64,000 nucleotides of DNA from Fibrella forsythiae (GTDB lineage: Bacteria; Bacteroidota; Bacteroidia; Cytophagales; Spirosomataceae), in NCBI RefSeq assembly GCF_017353175.1, contig NZ_JAFMYW010000005.1, positions 434,001-498,000 on the forward strand. The letters are read 5' to 3'. The notes under the pieces were generated by a model. That model made no database searches. It saw only the letters and a list, made by a program, of their open reading frames with translations, and was not told the origin of the DNA. Of this stretch, positions 54,673 to 63,566 are shown piece by piece; within the stretch, counting starts at the first letter, position 1, and each line of letters opens with the position of its first letter. The position numbers and the translations under genes are program-made.

Positions 54673-55569
54673 TTAAGAGTCATACATAAGCCCCTGAATG
54701 TATTCAACGGCCTTCTGCGCATGGGATGCAGCAGAAAAGATGAGCTTCTTGTCATCCTGCAAGGCTTGCAACCAGGATTGAATATAAGCGGCATGCTGTT
54801 TCTCAGGCATCGGCTCAAAGCCTAAATCAGCGGCCAGAAAACAGGCTCCAAGTTCGGCCACCAGTTCTTCTTTGGCATAGCCTGCATCACCGTAGGTTTT
54901 ACGACCGAAATCACGATCCAAACGCGTTGGATGACGGGTCCAGTGCGTCAACTCGTGTGACAAAACGGCGTAATAATCGGTGACGGTCTCAAAGCTCTCG
55001 AACGGGGGCATCTGTACCCGGTCAGTGGTGATGGAGTAGGACGCCTGTGTCCCGGTGTAAATATCTGCTTTGGTCTGCTTGAAGAAGGTGTCCAGTTCCG
55101 CGTTACGTTGTTTGGTATCAACGACAGCCTTCGTTATGGTTGGGTGGAAGTTCTCCGGTAAACCGTCAATCTGTGACGCATTGAAGACCATGTAGCATTT
55201 GAGGAACGGGATCTGACTGGTTGTCTTCTCGCCCTGGTCGTTTTCACCTTCTCTAGTGATTTTATCGGCATAGACAACCTGTGTCGCCTTCTCGCCTTTG
55301 CGCACGTTGGCTTTCAGTTCGGTGGCCTGTTTGTAGGTCATCCAGTACGGGGACGTATAGCCCTGCTCTGCAGCAGTTCCCCACAGCATCAGGGTATTAA
55401 TGCCGCTGTAGGGAATACCATTCCAGCGTAAGGGGCGTTGCACCTGCCCCGCCAGATGTTCGGCGTTCCACGGCTTACGCCAGGTGAGATTGCCCTGCTC
55501 CAGATCCATGATGATCTTGTTCGTGATCCGGGCATACACGTCATTCTGTTGTGGATTGCTTTGGGTCAA
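54673..55569 (-). CDS. ArdC-like antirestriction protein
   Basis: The 298-residue protein has the ssDNA-binding N-terminal domain (YARITNKIIMDLEQGNLTWRKPWN and PLRWNGIPYSGINTLMLW; about 11-65) and a C-terminal zincin-like domain with HELTHW (about 221) and KEELVAELGACFLAADLG. ArdC-type proteins protect incoming single-stranded DNA from host restriction after transfer. Length is typical. It ends a minus-strand block with RadC-, toprim- and HTH-coding genes, which is the usual establishment module of conjugative elements. Confidence 0.92.
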   Translation of the reverse strand: MTQSNPQQNDVYARITNKIIMDLEQGNLTWRKPWNAEHLAGQVQRPLRWNGIPYSGINTLMLWGTAAEQGYTSPYWMTYKQATELKANVRKGEKATQVVYADKITREGENDQGEKTTSQIPFLKCYMVFNASQIDGLPENFHPTITKAVVDTKQRNAELDTFFKQTKADIYTGTQASYSITTDRVQMPPFESFETVTDYYAVLSHELTHWTRHPTRLDRDFGRKTYGDAGYAKEELVAELGACFLAADLGFEPMPEKQHAAYIQSWLQALQDDKKLIFSAASHAQKAVEYIQGLMYDS

Positions 55570-55852
55570 TTGCGCCTCCTGTGGTGCGGTTGTGAAACGG
55601 GTTTGGTGGGATTTGTAGTTATCATCGATCTGTCCTTCGGTTGTCCGGATGATGGGGATGAACAGACCCGGCGGTAAGTTGAATGAACCAGCCAGAATAT
55701 TGGTGGGGCGGGGAAAGCGTGAAACGCTGGCGAATATTGTGGTTGGTGGAATGAGCGCGTCGGGTACATCGCCAGCGTCAATCCTGACGAAACGAACAGG
55801 TACAGTGCCGTTGATCTAATTGCCTTCGCCTCAACACGGTTGCATCGAACCG
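55570..55852. other. Intergenic region upstream of ardC
   Basis: 283 bp with a likely promoter and leader for ardC. No clear regulatory structure was recognised. Confidence 0.35.
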
Positions 55853-56326
55853 CTAACGGGGTATCAATCCAGCATCCGCAAGCGATGTGTAATTGTGTGA
55901 CGTGATAATCAGATGATCGAGCACGTTGATATTGAGCAGTTTGCCACCCTCAACCAATTTGCGCGTCAATGTCAGATCAGCACCGCTCGCCTGTGAATTG
56001 CCGCTGGGATGATTGTGGGCCAGAATAATCCCGATGGCTCGGGCTTTGAGGGCCGTGGCAAAGATGATTTTGGGATCGGCCAGACAGGCCGCTATACCAC
56101 CCGTTGCAAGGTCAGAGATGGCCAGGCAGGTGTTTTTCTGATCGAGCATCAGGATGTTGAACTGTTCGACCAGTTCTAGCCGGTTTTCATCCCAGTTGAC
56201 CCGTAACACTTCATAGGCCGTGGCAGGTTGTGTAATCTGGATACGGTCCTGATACGGTATCCGGTTGCGGTAGATGATCTCGACTTCGTCGACCTTGAAG
56301 AGGTCTTGCAAATGGAGTTGTGACAT
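55853..56326 (-). CDS. RadC-like JAMM-domain protein
   Basis: The 157-residue protein is a single MPN/JAMM domain: the metal motif is HNHPSGNSQASGAD (about 115-128) and the end DHLIITSHNYTSLADAGLI is the RadC family terminus. It lacks the N-terminal HhH part of full-length RadC, as plasmid versions often do. The function of RadC is not settled. It is encoded in the establishment block between ardC and the toprim gene, 9 bp after the latter. Confidence 0.92.
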   Translation of the reverse strand: MSQLHLQDLFKVDEVEIIYRNRIPYQDRIQITQPATAYEVLRVNWDENRLELVEQFNILMLDQKNTCLAISDLATGGIAACLADPKIIFATALKARAIGIILAHNHPSGNSQASGADLTLTRKLVEGGKLLNINVLDHLIITSHNYTSLADAGLIPR

Positions 56327-56335
56327 GTGTTCTCC

Positions 56336-57244
56336 TCACAAGGTCAGATTGCGTTGGTGCATGTGCCACGCATTGACATCCTTGTGCGGCGCATAGATTT
56401 TGTTCATTGGGGTATGGGTGAGATCAGCCTGTGTCTTGAAAAATTCATCAAGTGCAACAGCTGCCTTTTGACCGGCTGGATCGTTATCAAGCCAGGTGTA
56501 AGCGGTGCGATAACCGTAATCCTGGATATAGGGAATAGCCTGCTTGAGACACGACAGTGAATTGGTGACAATCGCATCGCCCTTGAATCCTTTGCCGTTC
56601 AGTTGCGTAATGGCGGACAGATAATCCATGAAGCCTTCAAAGAGATGGATACCAACTGGCTTGGGTTCCGTGCCCCGGATAAAGCTGATGGACTTCGCAC
56701 CTAGAGAGCCTTTGAAGAATGGATTGCGCAATTCATAGCCGCCCTCTTCATTCGAAAAGCCCAGCGCAAAAAAGCTTTTCTGGGTATTCTGGTTACGGAC
56801 GTGGATTTCTTTCAGATGACGATGGGCGATCTCCAACGGAATACCGCGCTTCTCCAGGTAATGGATTAAACCAAGATGCTGAATGGTTTTGCGGGATTTG
56901 AGCACAAGACTGGGTGCATCAGGCTCCTCGTGCTCAAAGACAGGCGGCTTGAACTGGTAGGGTGCCACACCCATGTTATTGATCCAGCGTAAGGCATCAG
57001 AGACGGTATGCGCTTCACGACAGAATTTGAGGTAGGCACAGACCAAATCGACGGGATCACCGCCGCGTCCATCGCCGTAATCATGCCAGCGATTGGTTTT
57101 GAGATAGACCCAGAAGCTAGGGGTTTTCTCCAAACGTACAGGTGAGAGGTACAATAGACGGTGTGGCGTGGAGCGTTTGGGGTGAATGTCGAGCTGACTT
57201 AAAATCTGGGCAATAGGTATCGTATTCGCATGGGCTATATCCAT
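56336..57244 (-). CDS. Toprim-domain primase-like protein
   Basis: The 302-residue protein begins with a CHC2-like domain that has kept the shape (YLSPVRLEKTPSFWVYLKTNRWHDYGDGRGGDPVDLV) but lost the Cys/His zinc ligands. The toprim domain follows (HLFEGFMDYLSAI, then TWLDNDPAGQKAAVALDEF, about 200-275) with the catalytic Glu and the DxD-like D-N-D. It is probably a primase-like factor for element replication or second-strand synthesis after transfer. RadC lies 9 bp downstream and an HTH gene is upstream on the same strand. Confidence 0.88.
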   Translation of the reverse strand: MDIAHANTIPIAQILSQLDIHPKRSTPHRLLYLSPVRLEKTPSFWVYLKTNRWHDYGDGRGGDPVDLVCAYLKFCREAHTVSDALRWINNMGVAPYQFKPPVFEHEEPDAPSLVLKSRKTIQHLGLIHYLEKRGIPLEIAHRHLKEIHVRNQNTQKSFFALGFSNEEGGYELRNPFFKGSLGAKSISFIRGTEPKPVGIHLFEGFMDYLSAITQLNGKGFKGDAIVTNSLSCLKQAIPYIQDYGYRTAYTWLDNDPAGQKAAVALDEFFKTQADLTHTPMNKIYAPHKDVNAWHMHQRNLTL

Positions 57245-57306
57245 GACAGCCTCCGTATACAGAATAGAAAATAGAGAGCTAGAAAGCGGTTTAACTGGTA
57301 GGACGG

Positions 57307-57498
57307 TTATCGCGATAGACGCTGTTCGATAAATGCGTCCAGATCTGATCGTCGGTAGCGCACGGCACGACCAATCTTGATCGGTTTAAGATCGTAACGT
57401 TTAGTACAATCCCAGACAGCTAATGTACCGGGTGAAACGCGGAGATAACGGGCAGCGGATTTACGATCGAGCAGCGGTTCGATGATCTTTTGAGTCAT
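57307..57498 (-). CDS. Excisionase/MerR-like HTH protein
   Basis: Started at ATG 57,498, behind GAGGAGG with a five-base gap; the longer frame to 57,606 adds residues with no family likeness. The 63-residue protein is a small winged helix, LLDRKSAARYLRVSPGTLAVWDCTKR, then IKIGRAVRYRRSDLDAFI. It is a typical small DNA-binding protein (HTH_17) of integrative elements, acting in excision control or regulation. It heads the establishment block. A damaged copy of its start seems to lie at about 60,580. Confidence 0.88.
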   Translation of the reverse strand: MTQKIIEPLLDRKSAARYLRVSPGTLAVWDCTKRYDLKPIKIGRAVRYRRSDLDAFIEQRLSR

Positions 57499-58171
57499 GG
57501 ATGCCTCCTCTGAATTAAGTCCTATCATACAATGTGATGTAGGAATATATTCAGGGTATACTGAATCGACAGCATTAAGCAACTGGAATCCAGGCTTATT
57601 AATCATAAATAATAAAAGTCGCCATAATACCGCTCGCGGGGGCTGGCCAGTTAAGCGCTTATTGCTTATTTATCAACCTGTATCCTAAACGCGGGCTGTA
57701 GCCCACTGACATAGTCACCATGTCGAGTCCCGGGTAGTGTACACCTGCCACCGTTTAGTAGCCTGCCCTGTGACGAAGTATGCAAGGACGCATTTACAGA
57801 GTAGAGTAAATCCTCTGCTTTTACTCTACTTCCGCTGAAACTGAAATCAGCTATTGGTTGCGCTTTCCCTATCAGGCATCTTTCCAGTACAAAATGCCAG
57901 AAACCAGCTACAAAGGTTATGGAGAGGATACGCCGTCGACGGACTAAAGCAATTAAATCCAGTTGATGCTCAAGCAGCCGGACAGGCTTTATCGATTGGT
58001 TTACGGGCTTTGTCGCTAGTAAATATCATCCAGTCTTAATTAGTTGATTTGATCGTCAATAAGCGGGATGTTTACCTAAAACAATACGCTACTCCGGTAG
58101 CACTAGTTTGAAGGAAACAAGCTGACCGCAACTCTCTAGATTCATTTCAAAACTAATTTTGATTTTGCTTT
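57499..58171. other. Gene-free region upstream of the HTH gene
   Basis: 673 bp with a mixed base composition: the left part is AT-rich, the middle (57,850-58,030) richer in G+C. A 61-residue ORF there has no family likeness. It could be an insertion remnant, but I cannot identify one. Confidence 0.4.
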
Positions 58172-59077
58172 ATGGACAACGAAAAATTTAATTTGTCTAA
58201 AGAAGAGTTTTTGAAACTTCTTCCTCTTGTGCCCGCTTACTTGACTGCTATCAGTTCAATAAAACTAATATTCTACTACAGTCGATTTGATATACAAATA
58301 TTAGATTACATAGATATATCAGAAATACTGCTTTTCTCTATGAATGATGTTTCCTTATTCAGTGTGATTTTCCTAATTTATAGCTACATATATATAATAG
58401 GCGTTTTCAAAACAAAAAATAAACGAGTTGTACTATCCACGTCAAAACCTCTGACCTTCAGAGTACTAAGAAGACTCGTCGATGTGAAGATCTTAATACA
58501 AATCATAATTATAATCTTTTGCGCTATAATGTATAAAAAGATATCTCAACAGCCGATGTTTACTAACACGATTAAGCATGTAGCATTAGAACCGCCTTTT
58601 GATAAATTTTATAATCGAAAGTTTGATCTTAATATGTATATACTCAATTTTTATATACCTTATGTGTTTCTAGTTATTATACTGTACATTATAGCTTCAG
58701 ATATTTATGTTGAAATCGATGATTATTTAAATTCGGAAATTTCTTCTTTGAAGACCGTCTACACGATTTATGTGTCTTTTTTCTTAACTATGTTATTTAT
58801 TGCAGTGTTAACTGTAATTGTTAAGGCTGATTACATAAGTCACAAGCTGAAAGACCGAAAATTCCCGATTGGTGCGCATAGATATTATACATTCACAAAT
58901 GGCAACGACTCGATCCGACTGGATAGTACCTACACGTTAATTGGAAAGTCGAAAGAATATTATTTTTTTCAACAATATAAAGACAGTCTTTTTTATAATT
59001 TAATCTTACCCACAACCACTGAGGCAAAATCTTTTTCATTTCCGCAGGAAAAATTGATAAAACATAACGATTATTAA
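58172..59077 (+). CDS. AT-rich membrane protein of unknown function
   Basis: The 301-residue protein has about five hydrophobic segments (roughly 15-35, 50-75, 105-125, 155-178, 195-220) and a soluble C-terminal part (about 225-301, RYYTFTNGNDSIRLDSTYTLIG). No family recognised. It faces the GNAT-like gene and the two stops are 1 bp apart. The composition is much more AT-rich than the chromosome. A cargo gene with a possible surface or defence role, which I cannot decide. Confidence 0.65.
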   Translation: MDNEKFNLSKEEFLKLLPLVPAYLTAISSIKLIFYYSRFDIQILDYIDISEILLFSMNDVSLFSVIFLIYSYIYIIGVFKTKNKRVVLSTSKPLTFRVLRRLVDVKILIQIIIIIFCAIMYKKISQQPMFTNTIKHVALEPPFDKFYNRKFDLNMYILNFYIPYVFLVIILYIIASDIYVEIDDYLNSEISSLKTVYTIYVSFFLTMLFIAVLTVIVKADYISHKLKDRKFPIGAHRYYTFTNGNDSIRLDSTYTLIGKSKEYYFFQQYKDSLFYNLILPTTTEAKSFSFPQEKLIKHNDY

Positions 59078-59078
59078 T

Positions 59079-59753
59079 TCATCCTTTTTCTGTTCTGTCT
59101 ATATATCTGTAATACAATCGATCTGCTCCGGGTCCTTTTTGTAGGTTAAATTTAGTAGCTTGTTCCAAACCCTTTGGATTGACTGGCCGGGCACATATGA
59201 CCGATATTTTGTTTTCCTTAATATTTCTGCTGAGGTGAGAAATAAGATTATGCATAATTAAACCGGATGTATATTTTCTATTGCCATAGACGGCACCAAT
59301 GTAAAAAATCTTGCTTTTGCTATTGATGTGTTCAGGCGTAATCTGTCCACCCGTCCAGATATTTTTTTTTAAGCGTGATAAAGCTGTACGGGAAATTCTC
59401 ATGATGGAGAAATAAGCTACGATTTCTCGCCTTGTAGATTTTTCCTGTAAGGATGTCGTTTCTTCGACTAATACTTGAAATACTTCTTTATCTTTTTCAT
59501 GCCATAATTCCATCAATGCTAAGGGAGAAATATCCTCTCCAAAGGCATGCCGTCCTAACTCATAAATAGCACTTAGATCACTTGCTTCCGCGCATAGAAA
59601 ATAATGATTGACCGTGTCGTCAATGTATAGGGTATCCGATTCACCAGGAATATGGACAGGAATGGCCGGCTTCAGATTGAGTACGAATCTATAAGCTACT
59701 ATAAGTACGAATGCAGCAACAATTATTAGTACTAAGAAAATGATATCCATCAC
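59079..59753 (-). CDS. Membrane-anchored GNAT-like protein
   Basis: The 224-residue protein has one N-terminal helix (about 3-27, IIFLVLIIVAAFVLIVAYRF) and a soluble domain. YFLCAEASDLSAIYELGRHAF opens it as N-acetyltransferases do; IFYIGAVYGNRKYTSGLIMHNLISHLSR follows as the motif A-like strand-helix, with CARPVNPKGLEQATKFNLQKG at the end. The acceptor is unknown and the acetyl-CoA site is not certain. It is divergent from the small gene at 59,807. Confidence 0.62.
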   Translation of the reverse strand: MMDIIFLVLIIVAAFVLIVAYRFVLNLKPAIPVHIPGESDTLYIDDTVNHYFLCAEASDLSAIYELGRHAFGEDISPLALMELWHEKDKEVFQVLVEETTSLQEKSTRREIVAYFSIMRISRTALSRLKKNIWTGGQITPEHINSKSKIFYIGAVYGNRKYTSGLIMHNLISHLSRNIKENKISVICARPVNPKGLEQATKFNLQKGPGADRLYYRYIDRTEKG

Positions 59754-59806
59754 TCAAAAAATTGTTATATTAGTACTTTGTCGACGCTTACATCGGAGTT
59801 TCTGTG

Positions 59807-60094
59807 ATGGCGCATAACGAAGCACACAACACTAAAGTAAATAAATTGAAGAGTTTACCTTTGACAATCCCCGTCAAGGATGACGGATCGGTACTTAGAA
59901 ATATAAAACTAAATGGTAGGAAGTCAGCTGAAATAAGCTTAGAGAAATTCCTTTCAAACGCTCTGCGAATGGTAGGTGTCAAAAAGATTTTAGGATATAA
60001 AACGCGTAGAAAGGTTGGTAAGGGAGAGTTGTATTCTCCGGACGGGATTTTTATAGGAATGGTGAAGATATGGGGGCCAGGTTTTCAAAAGTAA
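59807..60094 (+). CDS. Small basic protein of unknown function
   Basis: Started at ATG 59,807 (a GTG just before it is possible). The 95-residue protein is basic (LRNIKLNGRKSAEISLEKFL, YKTRRKVGKGELYSPDG) without a membrane segment. No family recognised; a DNA-binding role is possible from its charge. It is divergent from the GNAT-like gene, with 53 bp between the starts. Confidence 0.5.
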   Translation: MAHNEAHNTKVNKLKSLPLTIPVKDDGSVLRNIKLNGRKSAEISLEKFLSNALRMVGVKKILGYKTRRKVGKGELYSPDGIFIGMVKIWGPGFQK

Positions 60095-60837
60095 ATGCAT
60101 TCCTGTTCCTGGTGGACCGGCAGTCATGTATGAATGAGGCTATTATGGGTGCCGATCGACTTGCAGAGTATACGCCCTCCTAATACGAGGCAATTATGCA
60201 TGTTTGCAAGTTATTGCAAAATGTTAGAATTCCGGAAAATACTCAAACGTTTTTTGCTATGATTTTTGGTAATATAGGGGTAGCAGTGGCTAAAATCTAA
60301 ATGAAAGTGGCTGATTAAGTGCTTGAACAGTGGTTGTGCCAGGCCTGAATTATTCTGATCATTGAGTTTGCTTGCTTCAACCCCTCAACATCGTGTTAGT
60401 CCACTGTTGGTCACGGAATCGATAACGGAGAAAGAAAACTGGTAAACGAGGCACATAGTTATACCAACATAATTTTCGATTCTAAGGGTAGCACGAGTCT
60501 TAAGATTAAGCCCTGTTAGGAAACGATTTAGTAGAGTGTGGCTCAGGCGGGCGGCGGTTTTCTGGTCGAGCAAGGCTTCCATATGATAATTTGTTGTTAT
60601 TCACTACCTGAATGATCGTCTCAGTACACCGGTTTACGATCAGAATAAATTCTGTGTGTGCCCCTCACAATAGCATGACGTCCTGTTAATAACAGATAAT
60701 TTAATCGTACCTTATTATCTATCGACCTATTCCATTGGGCTTATTTATACAGCATCAGATTTAATAAATGAGCTGGCTTTCAGGGGGATAGTGTAAGGAT
60801 GATAGAATAAGTCATGATCAAATAGAGGAGAAACGCG
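60095..60837. other. Gene-poor region with an HTH-gene relic
   Basis: 743 bp without an intact gene. On the minus strand, from about 60,582, the frame MEALLDQKTAARLSH resembles the start of the HTH_17 gene at 57,307 (LLDRKSAARYLRV) and then loses likeness. The rest is AT-rich and holds the promoter for the AlpA-like gene. Confidence 0.45.
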
Positions 60838-61053
60838 ATGAACGAAGCCACCATTTTCACCCATCAACTCTCCGGTTTCTTACGGCTAGATCAGGTTTTA
60901 CAATTGATACCTGTGAGCAAAGCCACCTGGTGGAATGGATGCCGGTCCGGACTGTTTCCCAAGCCCTACAAGCTGGCACCTCGCGTGACAGCCTGGAAGT
61001 TGAGTGATATTCAAAAGTGCTTAGACACATTCCCGCTCTCAGCGATTGATTAA
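60838..61053 (+). CDS. AlpA family phage/island regulator
   Basis: The 71-residue protein is an AlpA-type winged helix: FLRLDQVLQLIPVSKATWWNGCRSGLFPKPYKL, then TAWKLSDIQKCLDT. An SD sequence AGAGGAG lies seven bases before the ATG. AlpA proteins control integrase expression or act as excision factors. It lies 1.1 kb from the P4-type integrase on the opposite strand, with the GIY-YIG gene between them. This is the common layout at one end of P4-like islands. Confidence 0.92.
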   Translation: MNEATIFTHQLSGFLRLDQVLQLIPVSKATWWNGCRSGLFPKPYKLAPRVTAWKLSDIQKCLDTFPLSAID

Positions 61054-61155
61054 GGTCGTTTAACAGGAGTAGCAAGATTTGCCTAACATATTGGGCAAAT
61101 CCTATCTTACTTTAGTGTCTATACCAGACCATGGTTTCAATCAAGGATTTAGATA

Positions 61156-62106
61156 ATGAGTCAGTACATCGGAAAATCTATAAAACTGTATTTGGTTGAT
61201 GGCTCACCATTAGGTATGCTGACAGCCGAGATAATGAACTGGACCGGTCATATATTGATGGGTCCTCGTACTCAACTAGCAGAATTAGTGCAACGACCTG
61301 AGATGATGCGCACTGGTGTCTATTTTTTATCTGGTCCCGACCCTGCGGTCGCAGGTAAAACATTAGTTTATATAGGTGAGAGCGATAATGTTGGAAAAAG
61401 GCTGATACAACACAATAAAGATGAGAAGAAGGACTTCTGGGAACGTGCCTGTGTCGTTACAAGCAAAGATCAAAATTTAACAAAAGCACATGTTCGCTAC
61501 TTAGAGAGCCACCTGATTGCCTTGTCTCAAGGGGCTGGTTACGCAAACATTCATAATGGCACTTCACCGGAGTATAATTATCTACCAGAGGCGGACATTG
61601 CGGACATGGAGTTCTTCATTTCTCAGCTTCGCTTAGTATTGCCCGTATTAGGCTTAGATTTTTTAAAAGAACCGTCCAGGATTTTACCCTTATCACAAAC
61701 TGATACTCATGATAGTAAACCTAAAACCTTATTAAGATCACCAGTATTCGTTGCCAAAAGTAATAAACACGGCTTAACGGCTGAAGCATGGGAAACAGGT
61801 CCTGAATTCGTGGTTCTTGCTGGTTCGGAAGCCCAACCCAAATGGATCGGCAAAGGTGACCATACATACAAATTACTTTTTGAAAGATTAATCAGCGAAG
61901 GCAAGGTCGTTATACAACCCGATAATTTGAAAGCAATCTTTCAAGACAATACGCCCTTCTCAAGCCCAAGTGCGGCAGCCGCAATCGTTTTTGGGCGCGT
62001 ATCAAATGGTAGAACTGAATGGAAAGTAAAAGGCAGTAACCAAACTTACGCCGATTGGCAAAACGAGGAACTTGCTAGTTTGAAAAGCGTGATTGGCGAT
62101 GAATAG
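61156..62106 (+). CDS. GIY-YIG nuclease family protein with DUF4357 domain
   Basis: The 316-residue protein has a GIY-YIG domain (about 50-135): GVYFLSG, then LVYIGESDNVGKRLIQHN with the catalytic Arg, and YLESHLIALS with the metal-binding Glu. A C-terminal DUF4357 domain (about 220-300) includes SAAAAIVFGRVSNGRTEWKVKGSNQTYADW. It is probably an island-encoded nuclease or a defence or self-protection factor; the exact target is unknown. It lies next to AlpA on the same strand and 26 bp from the convergent integrase gene. Confidence 0.9.
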   Translation: MSQYIGKSIKLYLVDGSPLGMLTAEIMNWTGHILMGPRTQLAELVQRPEMMRTGVYFLSGPDPAVAGKTLVYIGESDNVGKRLIQHNKDEKKDFWERACVVTSKDQNLTKAHVRYLESHLIALSQGAGYANIHNGTSPEYNYLPEADIADMEFFISQLRLVLPVLGLDFLKEPSRILPLSQTDTHDSKPKTLLRSPVFVAKSNKHGLTAEAWETGPEFVVLAGSEAQPKWIGKGDHTYKLLFERLISEGKVVIQPDNLKAIFQDNTPFSSPSAAAAIVFGRVSNGRTEWKVKGSNQTYADWQNEELASLKSVIGDE

Positions 62107-62132
62107 AATTGTCATTAGTAGAATACCGATTG

Positions 62133-63320
62133 CTACGCGTTCGATAACGAGTCTATGTAATCAGCCCATTCTTGCATCATCACCACACGTTCGGGCCAGA
62201 ACTGTGCCCGGTCGTAGGCCCTGTCAACCTTATTCCGTGGGACGTGCGCTAATTGACGGTCAACGACTTCATGCCGGTAATTCAGTTTCTCTTTAATAGC
62301 GCTCATTGCCAATGCTCTAAATCCGTGCCCGGTCATGACTTTGGCGTACCCTAATCGTTCTAATGCTTTCAAAATTGTATTGTTGCTGATGGGTCTGTTT
62401 CGGCGAACAATGCTGGGCAGAATATAGCCCTCCCCACCGTAAAGCTGCTTCAACTCGTTCAGAACCGCAATGACCTGTCGGGAAAGAGGAACACGATGGA
62501 GACTGCGCATTTTCATGCGCTCCGCAGGTATTACCCACTCCGCCTTACCTAAGTTGAACTCATCCCAGGTTGCGTTGATTAGTTCTCCTGTACGCACGAA
62601 GGTTAGCAAGATTAGCCGGATAGCTAAAATGGTTTGCTTAAACAGCCGACGCTCATTGCCCGCCAGCGCTTTCAGTAATTTGGGCAGCTCGTCAATGTCG
62701 ATTGCGGCAAAGTGTCCCTTCTTATATTTCTCAAGAGCCCCTTTCAGATCAGTTGTGATGTCTCGTTCAATCCGTCCGGTTATCACGGCATAGCGCATTA
62801 TCTGACCAAGCACCTGCAACATGCGGTGAGCCAGGTCATGTTTGCCCCGTCCTTCAATTTCACGCAGACAGATCAGCAAATGCTGTACTGTGAGTGACGA
62901 AATGGCCTGACTGCCTATAAATGGAAAGAGGTCTTTTCGCAAACGGCCCAATAGGCATTTTGCGTAATTGGGCGACCAGATGCCCACATTGTGGGTATGC
63001 CATTCAAGCGCGACAAGTTCAAATGTCTGCTCTTGTTTGAAGCGGGCTAGTTTTTTTTGTTCCTGTTTCTGCTGGGCTGGGTCAACCCCTTCTGATAGTG
63101 CCTGTTTGGCCCTGTCTCTTTTCTCCCGGGCTCCAACTAGGGACGTTGCAGGGTAAGGTCCGATAGTTAGTAACTTTTCTTTGTCACAGAAATGATAACG
63201 ATATCGCCAAATCCGCTTGCCAGTTGGTTTCACATCCAAGTAGAGACCACCTGCATCATAAAGGCGATACGCTTTCTCTTTAGGTTTGGCGTGTCGGCAA
63301 TTAAGGTCGTTCAAAGACAT
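62133..63320 (-). CDS. P4-type tyrosine integrase (DUF4102 N-terminal domain)
   Basis: The 395-residue protein has the DUF4102 arm-binding domain (about 1-85, GGLYLDVKPTGKRIWRYRYHF), a core-binding domain and a catalytic domain with Arg in VRTGELINATWDEF, HRVPLS, HGFRAL (H-x-x-R) and the likely nucleophile Tyr in KVDRAYDRAQFWPER. It should integrate the island at a tRNA 3' end. Its start lies 172 bp from a 20-bp tRNA-Ser 3' fragment that I take as the attachment core, and palindromic TACCCC/GGGGTA elements lie between. Confidence 0.94.
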   Translation of the reverse strand: MSLNDLNCRHAKPKEKAYRLYDAGGLYLDVKPTGKRIWRYRYHFCDKEKLLTIGPYPATSLVGAREKRDRAKQALSEGVDPAQQKQEQKKLARFKQEQTFELVALEWHTHNVGIWSPNYAKCLLGRLRKDLFPFIGSQAISSLTVQHLLICLREIEGRGKHDLAHRMLQVLGQIMRYAVITGRIERDITTDLKGALEKYKKGHFAAIDIDELPKLLKALAGNERRLFKQTILAIRLILLTFVRTGELINATWDEFNLGKAEWVIPAERMKMRSLHRVPLSRQVIAVLNELKQLYGGEGYILPSIVRRNRPISNNTILKALERLGYAKVMTGHGFRALAMSAIKEKLNYRHEVVDRQLAHVPRNKVDRAYDRAQFWPERVVMMQEWADYIDSLSNA

Positions 63321-63322
63321 CG

Positions 63323-63338
63323 TACCCCCTGTGGGGTA
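63323..63338. promoter_or_regulatory. TACCCC/GGGGTA inverted repeat upstream of integrase
   Basis: Two bases upstream of the integrase start: TACCCC (63,323-63,328), spacer CTGT, GGGGTA (63,333-63,338). The word resembles the arm repeats at 63,359 and 63,567, so it may be bound by the integrase or AlpA to control int expression. Confidence 0.55.
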
Positions 63339-63358
63339 TTTTATTTAGGGATACGTAT

Positions 63359-63377
63359 TATACCCCAAATTATACCC
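63359..63377 (+). repeat. Left integrase arm-type repeat
   Basis: TATACCCCAAATTATACCC. It matches 17 of 19 positions of the repeat at 63,567-63,585 on the other side of the tRNA-Ser core, in the same orientation. I read both as integrase arm sites. Confidence 0.65.
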
Positions 63378-63433
63378 GGTTTTTAGATAGACATGGCTAG
63401 TTTACGTTAAGCCATTTTAAACGAGTATAATAC

Positions 63434-63460
63434 AAAAACCCTTGAATTTCAAGGGTTTTT
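63434..63460 (-). terminator. Perfect hairpin, likely former tRNA-Ser terminator
   Basis: Arms AAAAACCCTTGAA and TTCAAGGGTTTTT with a 1-nt loop. On the minus strand it follows the tRNA-Ser 3' fragment by about 31 bp, as a tRNA terminator would. Confidence 0.75.
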
Positions 63461-63491
63461 AGACACCATGATATGTAGATATATATAGAAG

Positions 63492-63511
63492 TGGCGGAGA
63501 GGATGGGATTC
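63492..63511 (-). other. Attachment core: 3' end of a tRNA-Ser gene
   Basis: TGGCGGAGAGGATGGGATTC on the + strand reads, on the minus strand, as GAATCCC (T arm), the acceptor CCTCTCC, discriminator G and CCA. The rest of the tRNA (5' part) is absent to the right, where an unrelated sequence starts. It is therefore a duplicated att core left by integration into a tRNA-Ser gene that lies outside this window. Confidence 0.8.
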
Positions 63512-63566
63512 AGAAAGAACAACTAACTAACTCTAATTAGTTGATTAATTCCTTAGTCGGGCTGGA

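Noticed and set aside
57914-57924. GGAGAGGAT, part of the tRNA-Ser core
   Set aside because: The match covers nine bases and stops there; no arm repeat is near.
57854-58039. 61-residue ORF in the gene-free stretch
   Set aside because: No recognisable motif; composition differs from neighbours but no insertion ends were found.
62176-62186. CATCACCAC near the end of the integrase gene, matching the 3' end of tRNA-Phe
   Set aside because: Only nine bases match and they lie inside conserved integrase codons, so it is not an attachment site copy.
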